From Sporichthya brevicatena (GTDB lineage: Bacteria > Actinomycetota > Actinomycetes > Sporichthyales > Sporichthyaceae): DNA of 64,000 nt. The position numbers and the translations under genes are program-made. Positions 39,562 through 47,451 of this stretch are shown piece after piece. The stretch covers positions 13,749 to 77,748 of the forward strand of contig NZ_BAAAHE010000016.1 in the NCBI RefSeq assembly GCF_039525035.1, read 5' to 3'. A model generated the notes under the pieces. The model did no database searches and was not told the origin of the DNA. It saw nothing but the letters and a program-made list of their open reading frames with translations. The number at the start of each line of letters is the position of its first letter. Positions within the stretch are counted from its first letter, which is position 1.

Positions 39562-40089
39562 TCAGGCGGTCGCCTCGCCCGTCACCGCGTCCCGGCCGTA
39601 GCCGGTCAGGTACGGCAGCCAGCGCGGGTCGTGCCGGCCGGTCCCGAGGATCCGCCAGGCCGGGCCGCTCGGCTGCCGGGGCGCGACGCGGACCGCCCAG
39701 CCGAGCTCGGAGATCTCGCGGTCGCTCTTGACGTGGTTGCAACGCCGGCAGGCGGCGACGACGTTCTCCCACGTGTGCTGACCACCGCGGCTGCGCGGGA
39801 TCACGTGGTCGACGCTGTTGGCGGGGGCGCCGCAGTAGACGCAGCGCCCGCCGTCCCGGGCAAAGATTGCGCGCCGGGTCAACGGGACTCCGGCGCGATA
39901 GGGCACCCGCACATAGCGGTGCAGACGGACCACCGCTGGTAACGGCACCGCGGCGGCGGCGCTGTGCAGCACCGAGCCGGAGTCCTCCACCGAGGTCGCC
40001 TTGTGGTTCAGGACGAGGACGAGCGCGCGTCGGGACGGCACGACGCACAGCGGTTCGTACGTCGCGTTCAGGACCAGGGCGTGGCCCAC
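39562..40089 (-). CDS. HNH endonuclease family protein
   Basis: 175 residues. Zinc and nuclease motif: CVYCGAPANSVDHVIPRSRGG followed by NVVAACRRCN. The N-terminus VGHALVLNATYEPLCVV is a hallmark of a widespread actinobacterial HNH family of unknown role. GTG at 40089 has a strong GAGGAGG five to six bases upstream. It precedes the MoaD-like gene by 20 bases on the same strand, but a functional link to aor is doubtful. The 224-base gap to fdsD (40090-40313) holds a possible promoter element TATACAT at 40241-40247. Confidence 0.85.
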   Translation of the reverse strand: MGHALVLNATYEPLCVVPSRRALVLVLNHKATSVEDSGSVLHSAAAAVPLPAVVRLHRYVRVPYRAGVPLTRRAIFARDGGRCVYCGAPANSVDHVIPRSRGGQHTWENVVAACRRCNHVKSDREISELGWAVRVAPRQPSGPAWRILGTGRHDPRWLPYLTGYGRDAVTGEATA

Positions 40090-40313
40090 GCGAGCCTCCT
40101 CGCAGATCAGACCCGGCGCATGGCACGCGCCGGGCTGCACCCCCAGTGTCGGTGACGAACGCCGATTCGGCCAGAAGTTTCGTCCCGCCACGCGGCATCG
40201 GCTACCGAGCGCAACCTCGGCGAACCCGCCCCGGCGGCGATATACATTGCGGCCATGCCCCGATCGGACCACCGTTCGACCCCCCAGCCAGGCCCGTCCG
40301 GGCCGGTGATCGC

Positions 40314-40526
40314 GTGAACACCAAGCCCCCGCCCCGGCCCGCTGTCAAGCAGGCGATGGCCATCGCCGCCCAGTACAAGGACAAGCCCGAGGACAAGGCC
40401 GCGATGATGGTCGCGGCCCAGATCCGGATGTTCTGGGACCCGCACATGCAGAAGCTGCTCCGCGGCGGCATCGCCGCGGGCGAGGTCGACGACCCGGTGA
40501 TCCTCAAGGCCGTCGACCTGATCTAG
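40314..40526 (+). CDS. Formate dehydrogenase delta subunit (FdsD), orphan copy
   Basis: 70 residues matching FdsD: AVKQAMAIAAQYKDKPEDKA, QIRMFWDPHM and AAGEVDDPVILKAVDLI. The Fds operon at 41576-46597 has its own FdsD, with which it shares the segment IRMFWDP and GEVDD. GTG at 40314 is the start. It stands alone, 1 kb from the second operon and convergent to the lysR gene. It may serve the first formate dehydrogenase, which lacks a delta gene, or be a duplicate. Confidence 0.75.
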   Translation: MNTKPPPRPAVKQAMAIAAQYKDKPEDKAAMMVAAQIRMFWDPHMQKLLRGGIAAGEVDDPVILKAVDLI

Positions 40527-40531
40527 CCGAT

Positions 40532-41452
40532 CTAGCCGGCCTGGTCGAGCCGCGCCCCCAGGTCCGCGGCCAGGACCGCGTCATGGAGGGCCGCGGCGGC
40601 GAGGGTCGACGGTCGCTGATGGCCGGTGACCAGGCCGACCGCCGGCGTGTGCGGCGTCGGCCGGATCGGGATCAGCCGCAGCCCGTCCGGGACCCCGTAG
40701 CTCTGCGCCCAGGGGTGCGCGACGACGCTCGACCACCGGCGCGTGCGCAGGTGGGCGTACAGGGACTCGACGGTGTCCGCCTCGACGACGACGTCGGCCC
40801 GCACGCCCGCCTCGGCCAGTGCCGCGTCGAGGATCCGCCGGTTCTGCATGGTGGTGGACAGGGCGCACATCGGGACGCCGGCCAGGTCGGCCCAGGACAG
40901 GGTCTCGCGGTCGGCGAGCGGCCCCGAGTCCGGCGTGAGCAGCAGGTAGCGCTCGCGGTAGAGCGGGAGGACGCGGGTGTGCGCGTCGGGTTCCTCCGGG
41001 AGGTAGGTCAGCCCGGCGTCGAGCTCGAACTCGGCCAGTCCCCGGACGATCTCGGCGGAGGACAGGACCTCGATCCGCATTCGCGCACGCGGATGACGGT
41101 CCGTCAGAGCGACGGTGATCGCGGGCAGGATCGGCACCGCGGTGGGGATCGCCCCGACGCGGACGGTCGCGGTCAGACCGTGCTGCAGCCGGTCCAGGTC
41201 CAGCAGCAGCGCGTCCCGCTCGGCGAGGATCCGGTGCGCCCAGCCGAGGACCTGACCGCCCTCCTCGGTCAGACCGCCGTAGCGCTGACCGCGGCGCACG
41301 ATCTGCACGCCGAGCTGCTGCTCGAGCTTGCGCACGGCGGCCGACAACGCCGGCTGGCTGACGTGGCACGCGGCCGCTGCGCGGCCGAAGTGCTGCTCGC
41401 GGTGCAGCGCCACCAGGTACTCCAACTGGCGCAGCAGGATGTCGCCGGACAC
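40532..41452 (-). CDS. LysR-family transcriptional regulator
   Basis: 306 residues: N-terminal winged helix (LRQLEYLVALHREQHFGRAA and SQPALSAAVRKLEQQLGV) and a C-terminal effector-binding domain (VRVGAIPTAVPILPAITVAL). GTG at 41452. It is divergent from fdsG, and the shared 123-base gap holds a perfect dyad of LysR type (41482-41498), so it very probably controls the Fds formate dehydrogenase operon, as related LysR proteins do in Cupriavidus. Confidence 0.88.
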   Translation of the reverse strand: MSGDILLRQLEYLVALHREQHFGRAAAACHVSQPALSAAVRKLEQQLGVQIVRRGQRYGGLTEEGGQVLGWAHRILAERDALLLDLDRLQHGLTATVRVGAIPTAVPILPAITVALTDRHPRARMRIEVLSSAEIVRGLAEFELDAGLTYLPEEPDAHTRVLPLYRERYLLLTPDSGPLADRETLSWADLAGVPMCALSTTMQNRRILDAALAEAGVRADVVVEADTVESLYAHLRTRRWSSVVAHPWAQSYGVPDGLRLIPIRPTPHTPAVGLVTGHQRPSTLAAAALHDAVLAADLGARLDQAG

Positions 41453-41481
41453 CTGGCCAGGATAGCCCGCTGACGTGCACT

Positions 41482-41498
41482 GATAAACGTCGTTTATC
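41482..41498. promoter_or_regulatory. Perfect LysR-type dyad operator for the fds operon
   Basis: GATAAACG-T-CGTTTATC is a 17-base perfect inverted repeat. It contains the T-N11-A pattern of LysR recognition sites and lies between the divergent lysR and fdsG starts (41452 and 41576), the expected position for a regulatory site. Confidence 0.6.
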
Positions 41499-41575
41499 GC
41501 TGGATCGACACGTTGAGGTTGCTGCACCGCCCTGCGGTCGCGCAGCGTGAAGCACCCGACCCGGCAGGACCACCC

Positions 41576-42052
41576 ATGACCTTCCGCGCCCCGGCGCCAC
41601 CGCGTGCCGACCGCATCCGCGCGATCGCCGCGGCCCACGCCGCCGAACGCGGGCCGCTGCTCGTCATCCTCCACGCCGTCCAGGCCGAGTTCGGTTTTCT
41701 CGACCCGGACGTCATCCCGGTGCTGGCCGACGAGCTGAACCTCTCGGTCGCCGAGGTGCACGGCGTCGTGTCCTTCTACCGGGACTTCCGGACCACCCCG
41801 CCCGGCCGCTCCACCCTGCGGATCTGCCGGGCCGAGGCCTGCCAGGCGGTCGGCGCGGACGCCCTGGTCGAGCACGCGAAGCAGCGGCTCGGCGTCGGCT
41901 TCGGCGAAACCACGGCGGACGGGGCCGTCACCCTCGACGAGGTCTTCTGCCTCGGCAACTGCGCGCTCGGCCCCTCGATCCAGGTCGACGGCAAGCTCCA
42001 GGGCCGCGTCAGCCCGGACCGCCTCGACGCGCTGCTGGGAGACCTCCGATGA
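41576..42052 (+). CDS. fdsG: Formate dehydrogenase gamma subunit (FdsG, NuoE-like)
   Basis: 158 residues of the NuoE thioredoxin-like [2Fe-2S] family: LSVAEVHGVVSFYRDFRT and the ligand pattern CRAEACQ ... CLGNCALGP. It links the flavin subunit to the iron-sulfur chain. ATG at 41576 has AGGA eight bases upstream. Its stop overlaps the fdsB start (ATGA). Confidence 0.93.
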   Translation: MTFRAPAPPRADRIRAIAAAHAAERGPLLVILHAVQAEFGFLDPDVIPVLADELNLSVAEVHGVVSFYRDFRTTPPGRSTLRICRAEACQAVGADALVEHAKQRLGVGFGETTADGAVTLDEVFCLGNCALGPSIQVDGKLQGRVSPDRLDALLGDLR

Positions 42053-43605
42053 CGGGTTCCGCGCTCTCCCCCTCGAACCACACCGTTTATGTCCCCCGTG
42101 ACTCCGCCGCGGTCTCCGTGGGCGCCGACGCGGTGGCCGAGCGCATCACCGCCCTCGCCCCGCTCGGGACCCGCGTCGTGCGGACCGGGTCGCGCGGCAT
42201 GCTCTGGCTCGAGCCCCTGGTCGAGGTCGACACCCCGGACGGGCGGGTCGGGTTCGGTCCCGTCTCCCCCGAGGACGTCGACGGCCTGCTCGCCGGCGGG
42301 ATGCTGGCGGGCGCCGGTGGCAACGGCGCGGCCCTCGGGCTCGTCGAGGAGCTGCCCTGGATGAAGGCGCAGCAGCGCATCACCTTCGCCCGCGTCGGCG
42401 TGGTGGACCCGCGCTCCGCGCCGGACTACCTCGCGCACGGTGGCCTGGCCGGCCTGCAGCGCGCCCTGTCGATGACCCCGGCCGAGGTCGTCGCCGAGGT
42501 GACCGACTCGGGCCTGCGCGGCCGCGGTGGCGCCGGCTTCCCGACCGGCATCAAGTGGAAGACCGTCCTGGAGCAGCCGGCCGGGTTGCCCAGACCAGGA
42601 CAAAAATTCGTCTGCGCCAACGCCGACGAGGGCGACTCCGGCACCTTCGCCGACCGCATGCTGATGGAGGGCGACCCGTTCACCCTCATCGAGGGCATGA
42701 CGATCGCCGCCTACGCGGTCGGCGCGAGCGAGGGCTACATCTACTGCCGCTCCGAGTACCCCGACGCCGTCGAGACCCTGCGGGCCGCGATCGCCGAGGC
42801 GTACGCCGCGAACTGGCTCGGCCCGAACATCCTCGGCTCCGGGCTGACCTTCGACCTCTCCGTCCGCGTGGGCGCCGGCGCCTACATCTGCGGCGAGGAG
42901 ACCTCGATGCTCGAGAGCCTCGAGGGCAAGCGCGGGCTGGTCCGCCCGAAGCCGCCGATCCCCGCCATCTCCGGCCTGTTCGGCCGCCCGACGGTCATCA
43001 ACAACGTCCTCACGCTCGGCTCGGTCCCGGCGATCCTGGCCGACGGCGCCGCGGCCTATGCGGCACTCGGCATCGGCCGGTCCCGCGGCACGCAGGTCTT
43101 CCAACTCGCCGGGAACGTCGCCCGCGGTGGCGTCTTCGAGACGGCGTTCGGCCTGTCGCTCGGCGAGCTGGTCGAGACCTTCGGCGGCGGCACCGCCTCC
43201 GGGCGTCCGGTTCGGGCCGTCCAGGTCGGCGGACCGCTCGGGGCGTACCTGCCGGTGGGTCAGTTCGACCTGCCGCTGGACTACGAGGCCTTCGCCGCCG
43301 CGAACGCGATGGTGGGCCACGGCGGGGTCGTCGTCTTCGACGACACCGTCGACATGGCGAAGATGGCCCGATTCGCCATGGAGTTCTGCGCCGAGGAGTC
43401 CTGCGGGCGCTGCACCCCGTGCCGGGTCGGCGCAGTGCGCGGCGTCGAGACGATCGACCGCATCCGGGCCGGCGACCGCACCCAACTCGCCCTGCTCGAG
43501 GACCTCTGCGAGCTGATGACCGACGGCTCCCTGTGCGCGATGGGCGGGCTGACGCCCCTGCCGGTGCGCAGCGCCGTCCGACACTTCCGGGAGGACTTCG
43601 CGTGA
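42049..43605 (+). CDS. fdsB: Formate dehydrogenase beta subunit (FdsB, NuoF-like)
   Basis: 518 residues: an N-terminal thioredoxin-like region, then the NuoF domain with GLRGRGGAGFPTGIKWK (NADH), CANADEGDSGTFADR, GAYICGEETSML (FMN) and the C-terminal [4Fe-4S] site ESCGRCTPCRVG ... C. It transfers electrons from the catalytic subunit to NAD+. Overlaps fdsG and fdsA by four bases each, showing one operon. Confidence 0.94.
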   Translation: MTGSALSPSNHTVYVPRDSAAVSVGADAVAERITALAPLGTRVVRTGSRGMLWLEPLVEVDTPDGRVGFGPVSPEDVDGLLAGGMLAGAGGNGAALGLVEELPWMKAQQRITFARVGVVDPRSAPDYLAHGGLAGLQRALSMTPAEVVAEVTDSGLRGRGGAGFPTGIKWKTVLEQPAGLPRPGQKFVCANADEGDSGTFADRMLMEGDPFTLIEGMTIAAYAVGASEGYIYCRSEYPDAVETLRAAIAEAYAANWLGPNILGSGLTFDLSVRVGAGAYICGEETSMLESLEGKRGLVRPKPPIPAISGLFGRPTVINNVLTLGSVPAILADGAAAYAALGIGRSRGTQVFQLAGNVARGGVFETAFGLSLGELVETFGGGTASGRPVRAVQVGGPLGAYLPVGQFDLPLDYEAFAAANAMVGHGGVVVFDDTVDMAKMARFAMEFCAEESCGRCTPCRVGAVRGVETIDRIRAGDRTQLALLEDLCELMTDGSLCAMGGLTPLPVRSAVRHFREDFA

Positions 43606-46385
43606 GCCTGCTCCAGGAGTTCGACTACGGCACGCCCGCCCGCCCGGGCGAGGCGACCGTGAACCTCACGATCGACGGGGTCGCGGTGGCCGTGCCGCCG
43701 GGCACGTCGGTGATGCGCGCCGCCCGCGAGGCCGGCGTCGACATCCCCAGCCTGTGCGCCACCGACTCCCTCGAGGCCTTCGGCTCCTGCCGCCTGTGCA
43801 TCGTCGAGATCGACGGCGCCAAGGGCGCCCCGGCGTCCTGCACCACCCCGTGCGGCGAGGGCATGGTCGTCCGCACCCGCAGCGAGAAGGTCGACCGGCT
43901 CCGCCAGGGCGTCGTCGAGCTCTACCTGTCCGACCACCCGGCCGACTGCATGGACGGCGCCTGCGAGCTGCACGCCGCCGCCGACACCGTCGGCCTCGTG
44001 CACGTCCGCTACGGCCCCGGCCACGACCACCAGGACGCCGAGATCGACGCGTCCAACCCGTACTTCCAGTTCGACCCGAAGTCCTGCATCGTCTGCTCCC
44101 GCTGCGTCCGCGCGTGCGACGAGGTGCAGGGCACACTCGCCCTGACCATCGAGGGCCGCGGCTTCGAGTCCGTCGTCAGTGCCGGCGGCACCGACTTCCT
44201 CGACTCCGAGTGCGTCTCCTGCGGCGCGTGCGTGCAGGCCTGTCCGACCACGGCCCTGCAGGAGAAGTCGGTCGTCGAGCTCGGCATGCCGACCCGCGCC
44301 GTCGAGACCACCTGCGCGTACTGCGGCGTCGGGTGCTCGTTCCGTGCCGAGCTGCGCGGCGACACCCTCGTCCGCATGGTGCCGTCGAAGAACGGCGGGG
44401 CGAACGAGGGCCACAGCTGTGTGAAGGGCCGCTTCGCCTACGGTTACGCGAGCCACCCGGACCGCGTGCTCGAGCCGATGATCCGCGACTCCTTCACCGA
44501 TCCCTGGCGGACCGTCAGCTGGGACGAGGCCATCTCGTTCACGGCGAACCGGCTGCGCGACATCCAGTCCCGGTACGGCCAGAACTCGATCGGCGCCATC
44601 ACCTCCTCCCGCTGCACGAACGAGGAGGTCTACGTCGTCCAGAAGATGGTGCGCGCCGCCTTCGGCAACAACAACGTCGACACCTGCGCCCGGGTCTGCC
44701 ACTCCCCCACGGGCTACGGGCTGAAGCAGACCTTCGGCGAGTCCGCCGGTACCCAGGACTTCCGTTCGGTGGCCGACGCCGACGTGATTCTGGTGATCGG
44801 CGCGAACCCGACCGACGCCCACCCGGTCTTCGCCTCCCGCATGAAGCGGCGGCTGCGCCAGGGCGCGAAGCTTCTCGTCGTCGACCCGCGGCACATCGAT
44901 CTCGTCCGCACGCCCCACATCCAGGCCGAGCACCACCTCCAACTGGCCCCGGGCACGAACGTCGCGATCATCAACGCGATGGCGCACGTCGTGGTCACCG
45001 AAGGTCTGGTCGACCGCGACTTCGTCGCGGCCCGCTGCGAGGGCTTCGAGGACTGGGAGTCCTTCATCGCGGACGAGTCGAACTCCCCCGAGGCGCTCGA
45101 GCCCGTCACCGGCGTGCCGGCGGCGGAGGTGCGCGCGGCGGCCCGGCTCTACGCGACCGCGCCGAACGCCGCGATCTACTACGGCCTCGGCGTCACCGAG
45201 CACAGCCAGGGCTCGACGATGGTCATGGGCATGGCCAACCTCGCGATGGCGACGGGCAACATCGGCCGCAGCGGCGTCGGCGTGAACCCGCTGCGCGGGC
45301 AGAACAACGTCCAGGGCTCCTGCGACATGGGCTCGTTCCCCCACGAGCTGCCCGGCTACCGCCACGTCTCCCGCGACGACGTTCGCGGCTTCTACGAGAA
45401 GCTCTGGGGCGTCCCGATCCTGCCCGAGCCCGGGCTACGGATCCCGAACATGTTCGACTCGGCCGTCGACGGCAGCTTCCGCGCCCTGTTCGTGCAGGGA
45501 GAGGACGTCGCGCAGTCCGACCCGAACACCCAGCACGTGCACGCGGCGCTCTCGTCGCTCGACCTGCTCGTCGTGCAGGACCTGTTCGTCAACGAGACCG
45601 CGAAGTTCGCGCACGTCCTGCTGCCGGGCACCTCGTTCCTGGAGAAGGACGGCACGTTCACCAACGCCGAGCGCCGGATCAACCGGGTCCGCCCGATCAT
45701 GGCGCCGCGCACCGGCAAGCACGAGTGGGAGATCGTCGGCGACATCGCGAAGGCGATGGGCTACCCGATGCACTACGACAGCGCCGCGCAGATCATGGAC
45801 GAGATTGCGCTGACGACGCCGACGTTCGCGAACGTGTCCTTCGACCTGCTCGACCGCGTCGGGTCGGTGCAGTGGCCGTGCGACGACCAGCACCCGCTGG
45901 GCACGCCGGTCATGCACGTCGAGGAGTTCACCCGCGGCAAGGGCGCATTTCAGTCGACGGCCTACGTGCCGACGAAGGAACGCAGCACCCGCAAGTACCC
46001 GCTGATCCTCACGACCGGGCGCATCCTGTCCCAGTACAACGTCGGGGCACAGACCCGCCGGACGGCGAACGTCACCTGGCACCCGGAGGACGTGCTGGAG
46101 ATCCACCCGCACGACGCGGAGGTTCGCGGGATTCACGACGGCGACCTGGTCACGCTGGCCAGCCGGGTCGGCGAGACGAAGCTGCGCGCCGTGCTCTCCG
46201 AGCGCATGCCGGTCGGGGTCTGCTACACGACCTTCCACCACCCCGTCAGCGGAGCGAATGTGGTCACGACGGAGAACTCGGACTGGGCGACGAACTGCCC
46301 CGAGTACAAAGTGACGGCGGTTCAGGTGGCGCTGGCGACGGCGCCGGCCTCGACCGTCGACACCGCGGAACCGGCGGTCGTGTGA
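43602..46385 (+). CDS. fdsA: Formate dehydrogenase catalytic subunit (FdsA)
   Basis: 927 residues. N-terminal [2Fe-2S] domain (SLCATDSLEAFGSCRLC), two [4Fe-4S] motifs (CIVCSRCVRAC; CVSCGACVQACP), a fourth cluster site CAYCGVGC and the bis-MGD domain whose metal ligand is the Cys in CARVCHSPTGYG. It oxidises formate to CO2. GTG at 43602 overlaps the fdsB stop (GTGA). Length and domain order match the NAD-linked Fds type of Cupriavidus. The metal may be Mo or W. Confidence 0.95.
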   Translation: MSLLQEFDYGTPARPGEATVNLTIDGVAVAVPPGTSVMRAAREAGVDIPSLCATDSLEAFGSCRLCIVEIDGAKGAPASCTTPCGEGMVVRTRSEKVDRLRQGVVELYLSDHPADCMDGACELHAAADTVGLVHVRYGPGHDHQDAEIDASNPYFQFDPKSCIVCSRCVRACDEVQGTLALTIEGRGFESVVSAGGTDFLDSECVSCGACVQACPTTALQEKSVVELGMPTRAVETTCAYCGVGCSFRAELRGDTLVRMVPSKNGGANEGHSCVKGRFAYGYASHPDRVLEPMIRDSFTDPWRTVSWDEAISFTANRLRDIQSRYGQNSIGAITSSRCTNEEVYVVQKMVRAAFGNNNVDTCARVCHSPTGYGLKQTFGESAGTQDFRSVADADVILVIGANPTDAHPVFASRMKRRLRQGAKLLVVDPRHIDLVRTPHIQAEHHLQLAPGTNVAIINAMAHVVVTEGLVDRDFVAARCEGFEDWESFIADESNSPEALEPVTGVPAAEVRAAARLYATAPNAAIYYGLGVTEHSQGSTMVMGMANLAMATGNIGRSGVGVNPLRGQNNVQGSCDMGSFPHELPGYRHVSRDDVRGFYEKLWGVPILPEPGLRIPNMFDSAVDGSFRALFVQGEDVAQSDPNTQHVHAALSSLDLLVVQDLFVNETAKFAHVLLPGTSFLEKDGTFTNAERRINRVRPIMAPRTGKHEWEIVGDIAKAMGYPMHYDSAAQIMDEIALTTPTFANVSFDLLDRVGSVQWPCDDQHPLGTPVMHVEEFTRGKGAFQSTAYVPTKERSTRKYPLILTTGRILSQYNVGAQTRRTANVTWHPEDVLEIHPHDAEVRGIHDGDLVTLASRVGETKLRAVLSERMPVGVCYTTFHHPVSGANVVTTENSDWATNCPEYKVTAVQVALATAPASTVDTAEPAVV

Positions 46386-46597
46386 GCGAGGGAACGATCC
46401 GGCCCGAGGTGCGTCTGGCCGGCGAGATCGCCGACCAGTTCCGCCACAAGCCGCAGGACGCGGCCGCCGAGGCCATCGCCAGTCACATCCGCATGTTCTG
46501 GGACCCGCGCATGCGCACGACCCTGCTCGCCGCCGAGTCCGCGGGCGAGGTCGACGACTCGCTCGTGCGCGCCGCCGTCGAGCGCCTGCAAGCCTGA
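46382..46597 (+). CDS. fdsD: Formate dehydrogenase delta subunit (FdsD)
   Basis: 71 residues with the FdsD segment IRMFWDPRMRTTLL and GEVDDSLVRAAVERL. It is a small subunit of Fds-type dehydrogenases, of uncertain role in assembly or stability. GTG at 46382 overlaps the fdsA stop; its own stop overlaps the fdhD ATG (TGATG). A second copy lies at 40314. Confidence 0.9.
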   Translation: MSEGTIRPEVRLAGEIADQFRHKPQDAAAEAIASHIRMFWDPRMRTTLLAAESAGEVDDSLVRAAVERLQA

Positions 46598-47427
46598 TGG
46601 GCCGGGTCACCGGTCGACGTTCGGTCACCCGCGTCACGCCGACCGGGCGGACGTCGACCATCGACAGCCTCGCGGCCGAGGAGCCGATGGAGCTGCGGGT
46701 CGGCGGTCGCTCGCTCGCGGTCACGATGCGCACCCCCGGCGCGGACGTCGAACTCGCGCACGGCTTCCTGCTCAGTGAGGGCGTGATCACCAAGGTCGAC
46801 GACGTCGTGACGGCCCGGTACTGCGACGGGGTCGACGACGAGGGCCGCAACACCTACAACGTCCTCGACGTGGCGCTCGCGGACGGAGTGCCGGTCCCGG
46901 GCCCCGGGGTGGAGCGCAACTTCTACACGACGTCCTCGTGCGGAGTCTGCGGGAAGGCGTCGCTCGACGCCGTCCGCACCAGGACCGCGTTCCCGCCGGC
47001 CGGTGACCCGGTCCGGGTCGACGTGGCGACCCTGCTGGCACTGCCGGACCGGCTGCGCGAGGCGCAGCGCATCTTCGACGCCACCGGCGGTCTGCACGCC
47101 GCGGGTCTGTTCACCGCCGACGGGGAGCTGCTCGTCGCCCGCGAGGACGTCGGGCGCCACAACGCGGTCGACAAGGTGCTGGGCTGGGCGTTGCTGAACG
47201 GCCTCGTGCCCGCGGCCGGGTCGGTCCTGATGCTCTCGGGCCGGGCCTCTTTCGAGTTGGTGCAGAAGGCCGCGATGGCCGGGGTTCCCGTGGTCGCGGC
47301 GATCTCGGCCCCCTCGACGCTGGCCGTCGAGCTCGCCGAGGACAGCGGCATCACGCTCGTCGGCTTCGTGCGGGGCGATCACATGACGGTCTATGCAGGT
47401 GCCGAGCGGGTCAGCGGCGGCGAGTGA
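46597..47427 (+). CDS. fdhD: Formate dehydrogenase accessory sulfurtransferase FdhD
   Basis: 276 residues of the FdhD family (FdsC in Cupriavidus): TSSCGVCGKASLDAVRTRT contains the sulfur-transfer cysteine pair, followed by GGLHAAGLFTADGELLVAREDVGRHNAVDKV. It delivers sulfur from a cysteine desulfurase to the molybdenum centre of formate dehydrogenase and is needed for activity. ATG at 46597 overlaps the fdsD stop. It closes the fds operon and can serve both formate dehydrogenases. Confidence 0.94.
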   Translation: MGRVTGRRSVTRVTPTGRTSTIDSLAAEEPMELRVGGRSLAVTMRTPGADVELAHGFLLSEGVITKVDDVVTARYCDGVDDEGRNTYNVLDVALADGVPVPGPGVERNFYTTSSCGVCGKASLDAVRTRTAFPPAGDPVRVDVATLLALPDRLREAQRIFDATGGLHAAGLFTADGELLVAREDVGRHNAVDKVLGWALLNGLVPAAGSVLMLSGRASFELVQKAAMAGVPVVAAISAPSTLAVELAEDSGITLVGFVRGDHMTVYAGAERVSGGE

Positions 47428-47451
47428 GCTCAGCCCTCTAAGTTGAGGGTC

